A DNA stretch of 11,134 nt. It comes from Marinospirillum sp. Its GTDB lineage: Bacteria; Pseudomonadota; Gammaproteobacteria; Pseudomonadales; Halomonadaceae. The notes under the pieces are model-generated. The model did no database searches and was not told the DNA's origin. It saw only the letters and a list, made by a program, of their open reading frames with translations. Both the position numbers and the translations under genes were made by a program. Shown here one piece after another: positions 1 through 7,617 of the stretch (its first letter is position 1; every line of letters begins with the position of its first letter). The stretch lies in NCBI GenBank assembly GCA_007116865.1, contig SKHR01000014.1, positions 1 to 11,134 on the forward strand, written 5' to 3'.

Positions 1-82
1 CAGGGTTGATCGCATCCCAAGGGGAGCCATTGGCTTGTTTCAGTTTTGCGACTGCATCGGTATCTTGTTGATAAGTTGACAT
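1..82 (-). CDS. aceA: Isocitrate lyase, N-terminal fragment (27 codons visible)
   Basis: Only the first 27 residues are inside the window, read leftward from the ATG at 82; the rest lies beyond position 1. The visible peptide begins MSTYQQDTDAVAKLK and continues to WDAINP. As I remember it, this closely matches the start of the long Pseudomonas-type isocitrate lyase (about 530 residues) and not the shorter E. coli enzyme. Isocitrate lyase splits isocitrate into succinate and glyoxylate, the first step of the glyoxylate shunt, and is needed for growth on acetate or fatty acids. A Shine-Dalgarno AGAGG (90-94) lies 7 bases before the ATG. The 145-base gap to roxA suggests its own promoter. The identity rests on a short N-terminal match, so it is likely but not certain. 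Confidence 0.8.
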   Translation of the reverse strand, partial: MSTYQQDTDAVAKLKQANGSPWDAINP

Positions 83-197
83 GCTTTTTCCTCTAGCGAG
101 TTTTGAAACAAAAACCGTCTGCACATTGAGGCGGCTGGTGCGGTGCATCATGCCCCAGGAAAGAGGGAGAAACAAATAGGCATTAGTCGAGGCGGTT

Positions 198-217
198 TGG
201 TTGTAATTTGACTACCA
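198..217. promoter_or_regulatory. Candidate operator upstream of aceA (imperfect 20-bp palindrome)
   Basis: The plus strand carries TGGT-TGTAATTTGACT-ACCA; 14 of 20 positions are symmetric (TGGTnGTnAnnTnACnACCA). It lies 10 bases past the roxA stop codon and 116-135 bases upstream of the aceA ATG. The left half TTGTAATT equals the half-site I recall for HexR-type regulators (TGTAAT...ATTACA). The GGTAGT half on the other strand resembles the RccR type. Both belong to the RpiR family and are known to control glyoxylate-shunt and central carbon genes in Gammaproteobacteria. The sequence symmetry is direct; the assignment to a regulator is inference. Confidence 0.35.
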
Positions 218-227
218 GATAGGCGTG

Positions 228-1409
228 TCACTCATCTTCCGGGGCATAGAGACTGCCCTGATTAAGCAGGCTTAGCAGCAGTGTGCAGGCTTCAGGCTGT
301 GCCAGGGTTTGTTGAGTAAAGTCCGCATCAAGCTGGTTTTTTTCACAAAGCGCTTCCACCCAGCTTTGCAGTGTGGCCGGATAAGGCCAGGCTTCGCCGT
401 CCACAAACAGCCAGCCCCCTTGCGCGTTAGGGTGAAAGGCAAAACGCGAACCTTCAGTCCGATACAAGGGGTCGGTGGTTTCAACCCAGGCGTGCAGATC
501 AGCGGCTTCCCAGCGTTGTTCGGGCGGAAGCAGCTGGTCCGGATACTTGGTCTGAGTCATGGCGCGACCAAACCACTGCGCCAGGATGTCGGGTTGATCA
601 AGGGCGCGGGTCAGTAAGGACTGCACCCGGGCCAAAGCCTGCGAGTCGATTTCAGCACTATGTCGCAGCGGTGTTAAATCTGGATCGCTGTAACGCTGAT
701 CCTCGGTTAAATGCTCACCTAAAAAATCTGCCGCGCCACAGAGGATTTCTTCGGCGCTGAGACCACGAAACCCGACCGACCAGGTGGTGCAATCCTGGCT
801 GCAGGAAACACCCCAGTGAGCCAGTTGGGGCGGGAGGTAAAGCAGGTCACCTGGCTCCAGTACCCAGTCCCACTCAGGGTTGACCTCAAATTCGGTCATG
901 AGTTTGAGTCGGGTGTCACTGCGTACCGGGGTGGATTCATCCCCCCAGCCACCGAGTTGCCAGCGTCGCTGACCACTGGCTTGTAGCAAAAATACATCGT
1001 AGTAATCAAAGTGGGGGCCTACACTGCCGCCGGTCGGCGCATAGCTGACCATCACATCATCTAAACGCCATTGCGGCAAGAAGCGGAAAAGCTCAAGTAA
1101 TTCAGCGACCTCAGGCACCCAGTGGTCGACCGCTTGAACCAGCAGCGTCCAGTCTTTTTCTGGTAAAGCCTGTAAAAACTCGGCCTCAAACGGGCCACTG
1201 AACAGCTGCCAGGGTTGATCTGGCCCCTGTTCCATCACCAGGCGAGATTCAACCCGGTCCTCACAGGCCAGGCCCGCCAGCTCATCAATGCTGAGCGGGG
1301 GGGTGAAGTCCGTGAAGGCCTGACGGATCAGCAGGGGTTTTTTCTGCCAGTAATCGCGCAGAAAGGTCTCAACGCTCATGCCGCCCAGTGGGTTGGCCTT
1401 GGTCCACAT
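228..1409 (-). CDS. roxA: 50S ribosomal protein L16 arginine 3-hydroxylase (JmjC/cupin, YcfD family)
   Basis: This is a 2-oxoglutarate/Fe(II)-dependent oxygenase of the YcfD/RoxA family, which hydroxylates an arginine of ribosomal protein L16. The protein has 393 residues, near the E. coli length of about 373. The iron triad is visible as H133 and D135 in GPHFDYYDVF and H198 in PPQLAHWG. The basic stretch GQRRW (146-150) corresponds to the GRRRW stretch after the HxD motif in E. coli YcfD. The N-terminal WQKKPLLIRQAF (21-32) is typical of the family, and the C-terminal winged-helix-like part (about 270-390) is present. The ATG at 1409 is chosen because the LGG before Met11 is also seen in relatives; Met11 (1379) is the alternative. 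It starts 2 bases after the purB stop codon, so translation is probably coupled to purB. Confidence 0.93.
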   Translation of the reverse strand: MWTKANPLGGMSVETFLRDYWQKKPLLIRQAFTDFTPPLSIDELAGLACEDRVESRLVMEQGPDQPWQLFSGPFEAEFLQALPEKDWTLLVQAVDHWVPEVAELLELFRFLPQWRLDDVMVSYAPTGGSVGPHFDYYDVFLLQASGQRRWQLGGWGDESTPVRSDTRLKLMTEFEVNPEWDWVLEPGDLLYLPPQLAHWGVSCSQDCTTWSVGFRGLSAEEILCGAADFLGEHLTEDQRYSDPDLTPLRHSAEIDSQALARVQSLLTRALDQPDILAQWFGRAMTQTKYPDQLLPPEQRWEAADLHAWVETTDPLYRTEGSRFAFHPNAQGGWLFVDGEAWPYPATLQSWVEALCEKNQLDADFTQQTLAQPEACTLLLSLLNQGSLYAPEDE

Positions 1410-1411
1410 GA

Positions 1412-3435
<2,024 letters not shown>

Positions 3436-3447
3436 GGTCTGCGACTC

Positions 3448-4599
3448 TTAAAGGTTAGGGTTGAGATTTTGCTTCATGGTTTCGTTGATCACGCCGCCAC
3501 CCAGGCAGACGTCACCCTGATAAAACACCACGGATTGACCCGGTGTGACGGCTCGCTGTGGTTGCGCAAAAGTCACCCGGCAGCGTCCATCCTCCAGGCA
3601 GGTCACTTCACAGGCCTGATCTGCCTGACGGTAACGCACCTTGGCGGTGGCTTCAAAACGGCTGGCCGGGGGATGACCGCTGACCCAGTCGGGGGCCGCG
3701 CAAATCAGCGCATCCGACAGCAGCAGCGGGTGATCCTCTCCTTGTACCACCACAAGACGATTGCGGGCCAGGTCTTTTTGGGCAACAAACCAGGGGGCTT
3801 CCGGGTAGCCTTTGACGCCCCCGATGCCTAAACCCTGACGCTGGCCGAGGGTATAGTACATTAACCCGGCATGTTGCCCAATCACCTGGCCCTCAGCGGT
3901 CACCATTTCACCCGGTTGAGCGGGCAAATAGCGTTGTAAAAAGTCGCGAAAGCGCCGCTCACCGATAAAGCAGATGCCGGTGGAGTCCTTCTTTTTGGCG
4001 GTGATCAGTCCGTGCGCTTCGGCCAGCTGGCGCACCTGGTGTTTTTCCAGTTCGCCGACAGGGAACAGGGTTTGGGCAATTTGTTGGTGACCAACCGCAT
4101 GTAAAAAATAACTCTGATCCTTGTTTGCATCCAGGCCGCGTAATAACAGCGCCTGGCCTTGATCCTGCTGGCCTCGGCGCACATAGTGGCCAGTGGCAAT
4201 CAGATCCGCTCCCAGCACCTTGGCGTAGTCGAGGAAGGCTTTAAACTTGATTTCCCGGTTGCAGAGGATGTCGGGATTGGGTGTGCGACCGGCCTTGTAT
4301 TCGGCTAAAAAGTGCTCAAACACAAAATCCCAGTATTCAGCTGCAAAGTTGGCCGCATGCAGGGTGATGCCCAGACGCTCACAGACCGCCTGGGCATCGG
4401 CATAGTCTTCTTTGGCCGTGCAGTACTCGGTGCCATCGTCTTCTTCCCAGTTTTTCATGAACAGGCCTTCGACCTGATAGCCCTGCTGCTGTAAAAGCAG
4501 AGCAGAGACGGAGGAATCGACGCCGCCAGACATGCCAACAAAAACACGGGTGGTTGCCGAGTTTGGGTGCGCTTCATGGGTTGTGGATAACACGGACAA
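3448..4599 (-). CDS. mnmA: tRNA-specific 2-thiouridylase
   Basis: MnmA installs the 2-thio group on wobble U34 of tRNA-Lys, -Glu and -Gln, using ATP and sulfur relayed by TusE or a similar donor. The protein has 383 residues; E. coli MnmA has 368. The PP-loop SGGVDSS is at 24-30. The two catalytic cysteines are C113 in [12 protein letters not shown] and C210 in [24 protein letters not shown] marks the central domain before the C-terminal beta barrel. The start is not ATG: the codon at 4599-4597 is TTG, preceded by GGAG with a 6-base spacer. A GTG two codons later is possible. The first in-frame ATG (Met23) lies just before the PP-loop and would remove the first beta strand. It heads the mnmA-hflD-purB-roxA train. 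Confidence 0.96.
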   Translation of the reverse strand: MSVLSTTHEAHPNSATTRVFVGMSGGVDSSVSALLLQQQGYQVEGLFMKNWEEDDGTEYCTAKEDYADAQAVCERLGITLHAANFAAEYWDFVFEHFLAEYKAGRTPNPDILCNREIKFKAFLDYAKVLGADLIATGHYVRRGQQDQGQALLLRGLDANKDQSYFLHAVGHQQIAQTLFPVGELEKHQVRQLAEAHGLITAKKKDSTGICFIGERRFRDFLQRYLPAQPGEMVTAEGQVIGQHAGLMYYTLGQRQGLGIGGVKGYPEAPWFVAQKDLARNRLVVVQGEDHPLLLSDALICAAPDWVSGHPPASRFEATAKVRYRQADQACEVTCLEDGRCRVTFAQPQRAVTPGQSVVFYQGDVCLGGGVINETMKQNLNPNL

Positions 4600-4605
4600 G
4601 ATGGA

Positions 4606-4609
4606 CTCC
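4606..4609 (-). promoter_or_regulatory. Ribosome binding site supporting the TTG start of mnmA
   Basis: On the minus strand GGAG is followed by TCCATC and then TTG, a 6-base spacer that is near optimal. It decides the start, because no ATG exists in frame between the promoter and the PP-loop region. Confidence 0.65.
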
Positions 4610-4645
4610 GAGCGGTTCTGGTTTCATCCGAACTTAAAACGCGGC

Positions 4646-4651
4646 ATTATA
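4646..4651 (-). promoter_or_regulatory. -10 box of the probable mnmA operon promoter
   Basis: The minus strand reads GGTGTATAATGCCGCG here, containing a perfect sigma-70 -10 hexamer TATAAT. Transcription would begin near 4638-4640, giving a leader of about 40 bases before the mnmA TTG. No good -35 hexamer is seen 16-18 bases upstream, so the promoter may need an activator or may rely on the -10 region. It is the only clear promoter ahead of the four-gene leftward train. Confidence 0.55.
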
Positions 4652-4691
4652 CACCAAAACCTGCAATGAACCGATGCAAACCCCCGCTGGA

Positions 4692-4715
4692 GCAGCTAAG
4701 CTCTATCTTAGTTGC
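4692..4715. repeat. Inverted repeat between mnmA and the diguanylate cyclase
   Basis: GCAGCTAAG, a 6-base loop CTCTAT, and CTTAGTTGC form a 9-bp stem with one G-T pair. It ends 6 bases before the Shine-Dalgarno of the cyclase and lies about 41-64 bases upstream of the mnmA -10 box. In RNA of the plus strand it would be a 5'-leader hairpin followed by TTGTTT, which is too weak a T-run for a confident terminator. As DNA it could be an operator between two divergent genes. Confidence 0.5.
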
Positions 4716-4721
4716 TTGTTT

Positions 4722-4727
4722 AAGGAG
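4722..4727 (+). promoter_or_regulatory. Ribosome binding site of the diguanylate cyclase
   Basis: AAGGAG lies 6 bases before the ATG at 4734. It selects that ATG over an upstream in-frame ATG at 4674, which would add 20 residues with no family character and would place the hairpin inside the coding region. Confidence 0.8.
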
Positions 4728-4733
4728 CCAGCC

Positions 4734-5984
4734 ATGCCTTACGAAGAGCATTTTTATCAGTCGATTGTGGACCACGGCGCGATGCTGATCTGGGTCGCAG
4801 GCTTGGATAAAGGCTGCTACTACTTCAATCGTACCTGGCTGACCTTTACCGGTCGCACACTGGAGCAGGAGTATGGTGATGGCTGGGCCGAGGGTGTTCA
4901 TCCCGACGACTACGAGCGCTGCCTGTCGATTTACACGGCTGCATTTGATCGGCGTGAAGCTTTCAGCATGGCGTATCGCCTAAAACGTCATGATGGTAGT
5001 TACCGCTGGCTACAGGATGACGGTAAGCCGGTCCATGATGATCAGGGGGAGTTCACTGGCTTTATTGGTTATTGTCTGGATATCCACGAATTAAAAATCG
5101 CGGAAATTCGCTTGCAGCAGCACAAAAGTCTTTTGGCGATGATGGCCAGCGGCATTTCAGTGGATGAGTTGATGGAGCACTTCACCGAGCATTTGCACCA
5201 GCTTTATGATCGTTATCGTTTTCGTCTCTTTCACGACGCCCCGCCGCCTGCCCAGACCCAACTGCGTCCAGGTCAGTGGCTGGTTCCAGTGATCGCCTCT
5301 AAAGGCCAGTTGCTGGCTCAATTGCTGATCACCGGCAGTGAAGCAGGGGGGATTGACCGCAGTCTGCAAGATGCCCTGTCGCATGAATTGTCACTGGCGG
5401 CCTTGATTCTGGAAAAAGCCCGTGCGGATGAAGCGTTGAAGCTGCATCAGCAGGCCTTGGAACGAATGGCCCACTATGACGCGCTGACCAACCTGCCTAA
5501 TCGGGTGCTTCTATTGGAGTTATTGCGCAAACAAATGGCTTGGTGCCAGCGAGGTAACCAGCATCTGGCGGTGGCATTTATTGACCTGGATGGATTCAAG
5601 CAGATCAATGATCACTACAATCATGCAGTGGGAGATCAGGTGTTGGTGTGCTTGACTCATCGTATGAAAACACTCTTGCGTGAAAGTGATGAGCTGGCCC
5701 GTTTGGGCGGAGATGAGTTTGTACTTTTGCTGCCGGGTTTGGATACACCAGAGGACTACAGCCCGGTGATCAATCGAGTGCTGGCGTGCCTCAAAGAGCC
5801 GGTCAATCTGACCGAAGGCACGGTGCAAGTGTCCGCCAGTATTGGTATCACCCTTTACCCGCAGGCCAAAGCCTCGGCTGAACAGTTGATTCATCAGGCG
5901 GATAAGGCCATGTATCAGGCCAAGCGCAAAGGCCGCAATCAATATCAGGTGTTTGTTAAAAACGAAAATCCTGAATCACGCTGA
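4734..5984 (+). CDS. PAS domain-containing diguanylate cyclase (GGDEF)
   Basis: A 416-residue sensor enzyme predicted to make cyclic di-GMP from two GTP. Residues 8-125 form a PAS/PAC domain, with WAEGVHPDDYERC and YRLKRHDGSYRWLQDDGKPV as typical blocks. Residues about 131-235 look like a degenerate GAF-like linker domain without clear ligand residues. A short helix (229-247) leads into the GGDEF domain: DALTNLPNR (249-257), the metal-binding FIDLDGFKQIND (283-292), intact GGDEF at 325-329, and MYQAKRKGRN near the end. An RESD motif at 316-319, five residues before GGDEF, is a proper RxxD inhibitory site, so product inhibition is likely. No EAL domain, signal peptide or membrane segment is seen; it should be cytosolic. 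It is divergent from mnmA, and its last 29 bases overlap the end of nudJ. The signal sensed is unknown. Confidence 0.92.
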   Translation: MPYEEHFYQSIVDHGAMLIWVAGLDKGCYYFNRTWLTFTGRTLEQEYGDGWAEGVHPDDYERCLSIYTAAFDRREAFSMAYRLKRHDGSYRWLQDDGKPVHDDQGEFTGFIGYCLDIHELKIAEIRLQQHKSLLAMMASGISVDELMEHFTEHLHQLYDRYRFRLFHDAPPPAQTQLRPGQWLVPVIASKGQLLAQLLITGSEAGGIDRSLQDALSHELSLAALILEKARADEALKLHQQALERMAHYDALTNLPNRVLLLELLRKQMAWCQRGNQHLAVAFIDLDGFKQINDHYNHAVGDQVLVCLTHRMKTLLRESDELARLGGDEFVLLLPGLDTPEDYSPVINRVLACLKEPVNLTEGTVQVSASIGITLYPQAKASAEQLIHQADKAMYQAKRKGRNQYQVFVKNENPESR

Positions 5985-6423
5985 GCGGAAACCGAGTGCC
6001 CGCCAAGAAATCCCGGCAGGCGGGCAGCACCATCGCGCTGCGCAGGCGGTTCTGGCGCTCAGCCGACTCCAGCTCCTCAAGTGACATCCAGTGACAGCCT
6101 AAAATGCCCTCATCCAACGGCCAGTCCGGATCATGGCGCTCAGGTTTGGCAATGAACGCATGGCGATGATAAATGACCTGATTGGGCGCTTGATTGATAT
6201 AAAGCCCCAAATATCCGGTGATCGTGACCTGCCAGCCGGTTTCTTCCAGGGTTTCACGACAGGCCGCCTGTACCAGGCTTTCATCAGCCTCCAGGTGTCC
6301 AGCCGGTTGGTTGAGCACTGGGTGATCGCGCCCGTCAAGGCGATCCAGTTCCTCAACCAGCAAAAAGCGCCCCTGGTCAAACACAAGGGTGGCGACGGTG
6401 GTGTTGGGTGTCCAGCGTGTCAT
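5956..6423 (-). CDS. nudJ: Nudix hydrolase, NudJ family
   Basis: The 155-residue protein matches E. coli NudJ (153), a phosphatase that acts on thiamine-pathway and nucleoside pyrophosphates such as HMP-PP. The complete Nudix box GX5EX7REXXEEXG is visible: G42, E48, R56-E57, E60-E61 and G63 in the stretch from GHLEADES to RETLEETGW. The start [22 protein letters not shown] resembles relatives. The ATG at 6423 overlaps the rluE TGA by one base (TGATG), so it is probably translated by re-initiation after rluE. Its last 29 bases overlap the convergent diguanylate cyclase and no terminator is seen there. In E. coli nudJ directly precedes mnmA; here that link is broken. Confidence 0.93.
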   Translation of the reverse strand: MTRWTPNTTVATLVFDQGRFLLVEELDRLDGRDHPVLNQPAGHLEADESLVQAACRETLEETGWQVTITGYLGLYINQAPNQVIYHRHAFIAKPERHDPDWPLDEGILGCHWMSLEELESAERQNRLRSAMVLPACRDFLAGTRFPLSVIQDFRF

Positions 6424-7025
6424 CAGTTGCGGTGCCTTTTCTGTGAGGTTCGGTGGGTGGGTCGGCGGCGGCTTTGAACGGGCAGGTGAACGGATACCAG
6501 GCGGTTGTTGCCGGGGCTAAGTCCGTCCAGCGTCCACTGGCCGATAGACCAGCGAATCAGGCGCAGGGTAGGAAAACCCACTGCCGCGGTCATGCGCCTG
6601 ACTTGACGATTGCGGCCTTCAGTGAGCGTCAGGCTCAGCCAACTGGTGCCCTTGCCTGGTCGAGGCCTGACAGGTTCAGAGCGCTCATCCAGCAAAGGGG
6701 GTTCAAGATGAGCCGCTTTGGCGGGTCGTGTCGGGCCATCATTAAGCTGGACACCCCGAGCGAGCTGTTGCAAAGCCTGATCTGTGATTTGACCTTCGAC
6801 CTGAACCCAGTAGGTTTTGGGGAGTTTGAAATCCGGGTGGGCGATGCGAGCCTGCAAGGCACCATCGCCAGTGAGTAAAAGCAGGCCTTCTGAGTCATAA
6901 TCTAAACGTCCAGCCGGATAAATGCCGGGCTGGTCGATGTAAGCGGCCAAAGTGGCGCGTCCCTGATCATCGGTGAACTGGGATAACACCTGAAAAGGTT
7001 TGTAGAATAGATAAAGATCGCTCAT
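6423..7025 (-). CDS. rluE: 23S rRNA pseudouridine synthase E (RsuA family)
   Basis: RluE makes pseudouridine at position 2457 (E. coli numbering) of 23S rRNA. With the ATG at 7025 the protein has 200 residues. The catalytic aspartate is D42 in [15 protein letters not shown]. The later blocks [28 protein letters not shown] and [12 protein letters not shown] follow the E. coli protein closely. The E. coli protein is slightly longer because of its N-terminal extension. An upstream GTG at 7043 is in frame (adds MGNLFA); ATG is preferred because relatives start about seven residues before the KP motif, but neither start has a strong Shine-Dalgarno. One oddity: the usual NKP near the N-terminus is YKP here (TAC codon). 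The gene pairs with nudJ as in E. coli and is divergent from clpS. Confidence 0.93.
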   Translation of the reverse strand: MSDLYLFYKPFQVLSQFTDDQGRATLAAYIDQPGIYPAGRLDYDSEGLLLLTGDGALQARIAHPDFKLPKTYWVQVEGQITDQALQQLARGVQLNDGPTRPAKAAHLEPPLLDERSEPVRPRPGKGTSWLSLTLTEGRNRQVRRMTAAVGFPTLRLIRWSIGQWTLDGLSPGNNRLVSVHLPVQSRRRPTHRTSQKRHRN

Positions 7026-7214
7026 CGCGAAAAGGTTTCCCACTGACTCGCTTGTGATTTGGTTTGAATGCCCCCATTCTCATGGAAGCGACCGCAAAAG
7101 TCATGGGGCATCGATGCAAGGCAGGGAATTTTTGATCAGTCTGCTTGCCTAACAAGCAGTCAAAGACGAGGCAAAGTGTTGAATATGATGCAAGTAGGTG
7201 TTGAGGGCGGGGGT
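7026..7214. other. Divergent intergenic region rluE / clpS
   Basis: This 189-base gap must hold the promoters for both leftward rluE-nudJ and rightward clpS-clpA. It contains a perfect 10-bp palindrome GCATCGATGC (7108-7117) and a 7-bp inverted repeat (7141-7159). A minus-strand TTGACT, a near-consensus -35, lies just right of the inverted repeat, but no convincing -10 box follows at proper spacing. No cspD and no icd are present, although these genes often lie here in relatives. Confidence 0.5.
7141..7159. repeat. Perfect inverted repeat upstream of clpS
   Basis: CTGCTTG, 5-base centre CCTAA, CAAGCAG: seven perfect pairs. No T-run follows on either strand, so it is not an intrinsic terminator. 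It may be an operator; on the minus strand it would fall in the spacer right after a TTGACT hexamer. It could also be a hairpin in the clpS leader. Confidence 0.45.
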
Positions 7215-7550
7215 ATGCGGATGGCCGCAGACGGAGAAGAAACGCATCAGGACGATAGTTCGCTTGCGACCGCAACGGCTCGGCCAGCACTGCAAAAACC
7301 ACCCTTGTACAAGGTGATCATGCTGAACGATGACTTCACTCCAATGGATTTTGTGATTGAAGTTCTGATGAAGTTTTTCTATATGAATAGTGAGAGGGCA
7401 GCGCAAGTGATGCTGGCTGTTCACCATGAGGGTCAAGCCATCTGTGGCGTTTTTACTCGGGATATTGCAGAAACAAAAGCAGCATTGGTGGTCGATTTTG
7501 CACGTGAAAACCAGCATCCGCTGATGTGCAAAGTCGATATTGCGGAGTGA
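7215..7550 (+). CDS. clpS: ATP-dependent Clp protease adaptor ClpS
   Basis: ClpS recognises substrates with N-terminal Leu, Phe, Tyr or Trp and hands them to ClpAP; it also blocks other ClpA substrates. With the ATG at 7215 the protein has 111 residues (E. coli 106). The core begins [24 protein letters not shown]38-D39-D40, M44 and H70 (in [15 protein letters not shown]) correspond to the E. coli pocket residues around D35, D36, M40 and H66 that bind the N-terminal residue. The first 28 residues are a polar, flexible tail, as in relatives. The start is chosen for the strong GAGGGCGGGGG just upstream. ATGs at 7185, 7188 and 7221 are alternatives and only change the flexible tail. clpA follows 67 bases later. 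Confidence 0.94.
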   Translation: MRMAADGEETHQDDSSLATATARPALQKPPLYKVIMLNDDFTPMDFVIEVLMKFFYMNSERAAQVMLAVHHEGQAICGVFTRDIAETKAALVVDFARENQHPLMCKVDIAE

Positions 7551-7564
7551 AGTTGAAGAGTTGG

Positions 7565-7579
7565 CTCAGGCCGCCTGAG
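7565..7579 (+). repeat. Small hairpin between clpS and clpA
   Basis: CTCAGG, CCG loop, CCTGAG: six perfect G/C-rich pairs with a three-base loop, 15 bases after the clpS stop. There is no T-run behind it, so termination is not expected. It could mark partial attenuation or an mRNA-stability point that sets the ClpS:ClpA ratio; this is inference. Confidence 0.4.
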
Positions 7580-7617
7580 TGTGCAATGAACCGAATTTGG
7601 CAAGAGAGGTCAGGATC

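Noticed and set aside
130..160. Possible sigma-54 promoter (GG...GC) ahead of aceA
   Set aside because: The GG and GC pairs on the minus strand do not have the required 10-base separation.
4662..4674. 13-base repeat TGCAATGAACCGA, also at 7582-7594
   Set aside because: One shared 13-mer in a window of this size is about what chance allows, and the two contexts are unrelated.
4674..4733. Upstream ATG extending the cyclase by 20 residues
   Set aside because: The ATG at 4734 has AAGGAG at ideal spacing, and the extension lies across the inverted repeat and has no PAS-family character.
5520..5942. 140-codon open frame on the minus strand
   Set aside because: It is fully antisense to the GGDEF domain, has no family resemblance and no ribosome binding site; the opposite frame is clearly the real gene.
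7068..7214. Extended clpS frame starting at 7068
   Set aside because: The added 49 residues have no similarity to ClpS tails and span the palindromes of the divergent promoter region; starts at 7185-7221 fit the family length.
7579..7617. GTG start giving clpA 13 extra residues
   Set aside because: The E. coli ClpA start aligns with the ATG at 7618, which has its own AGG; the extension begins within the hairpin.
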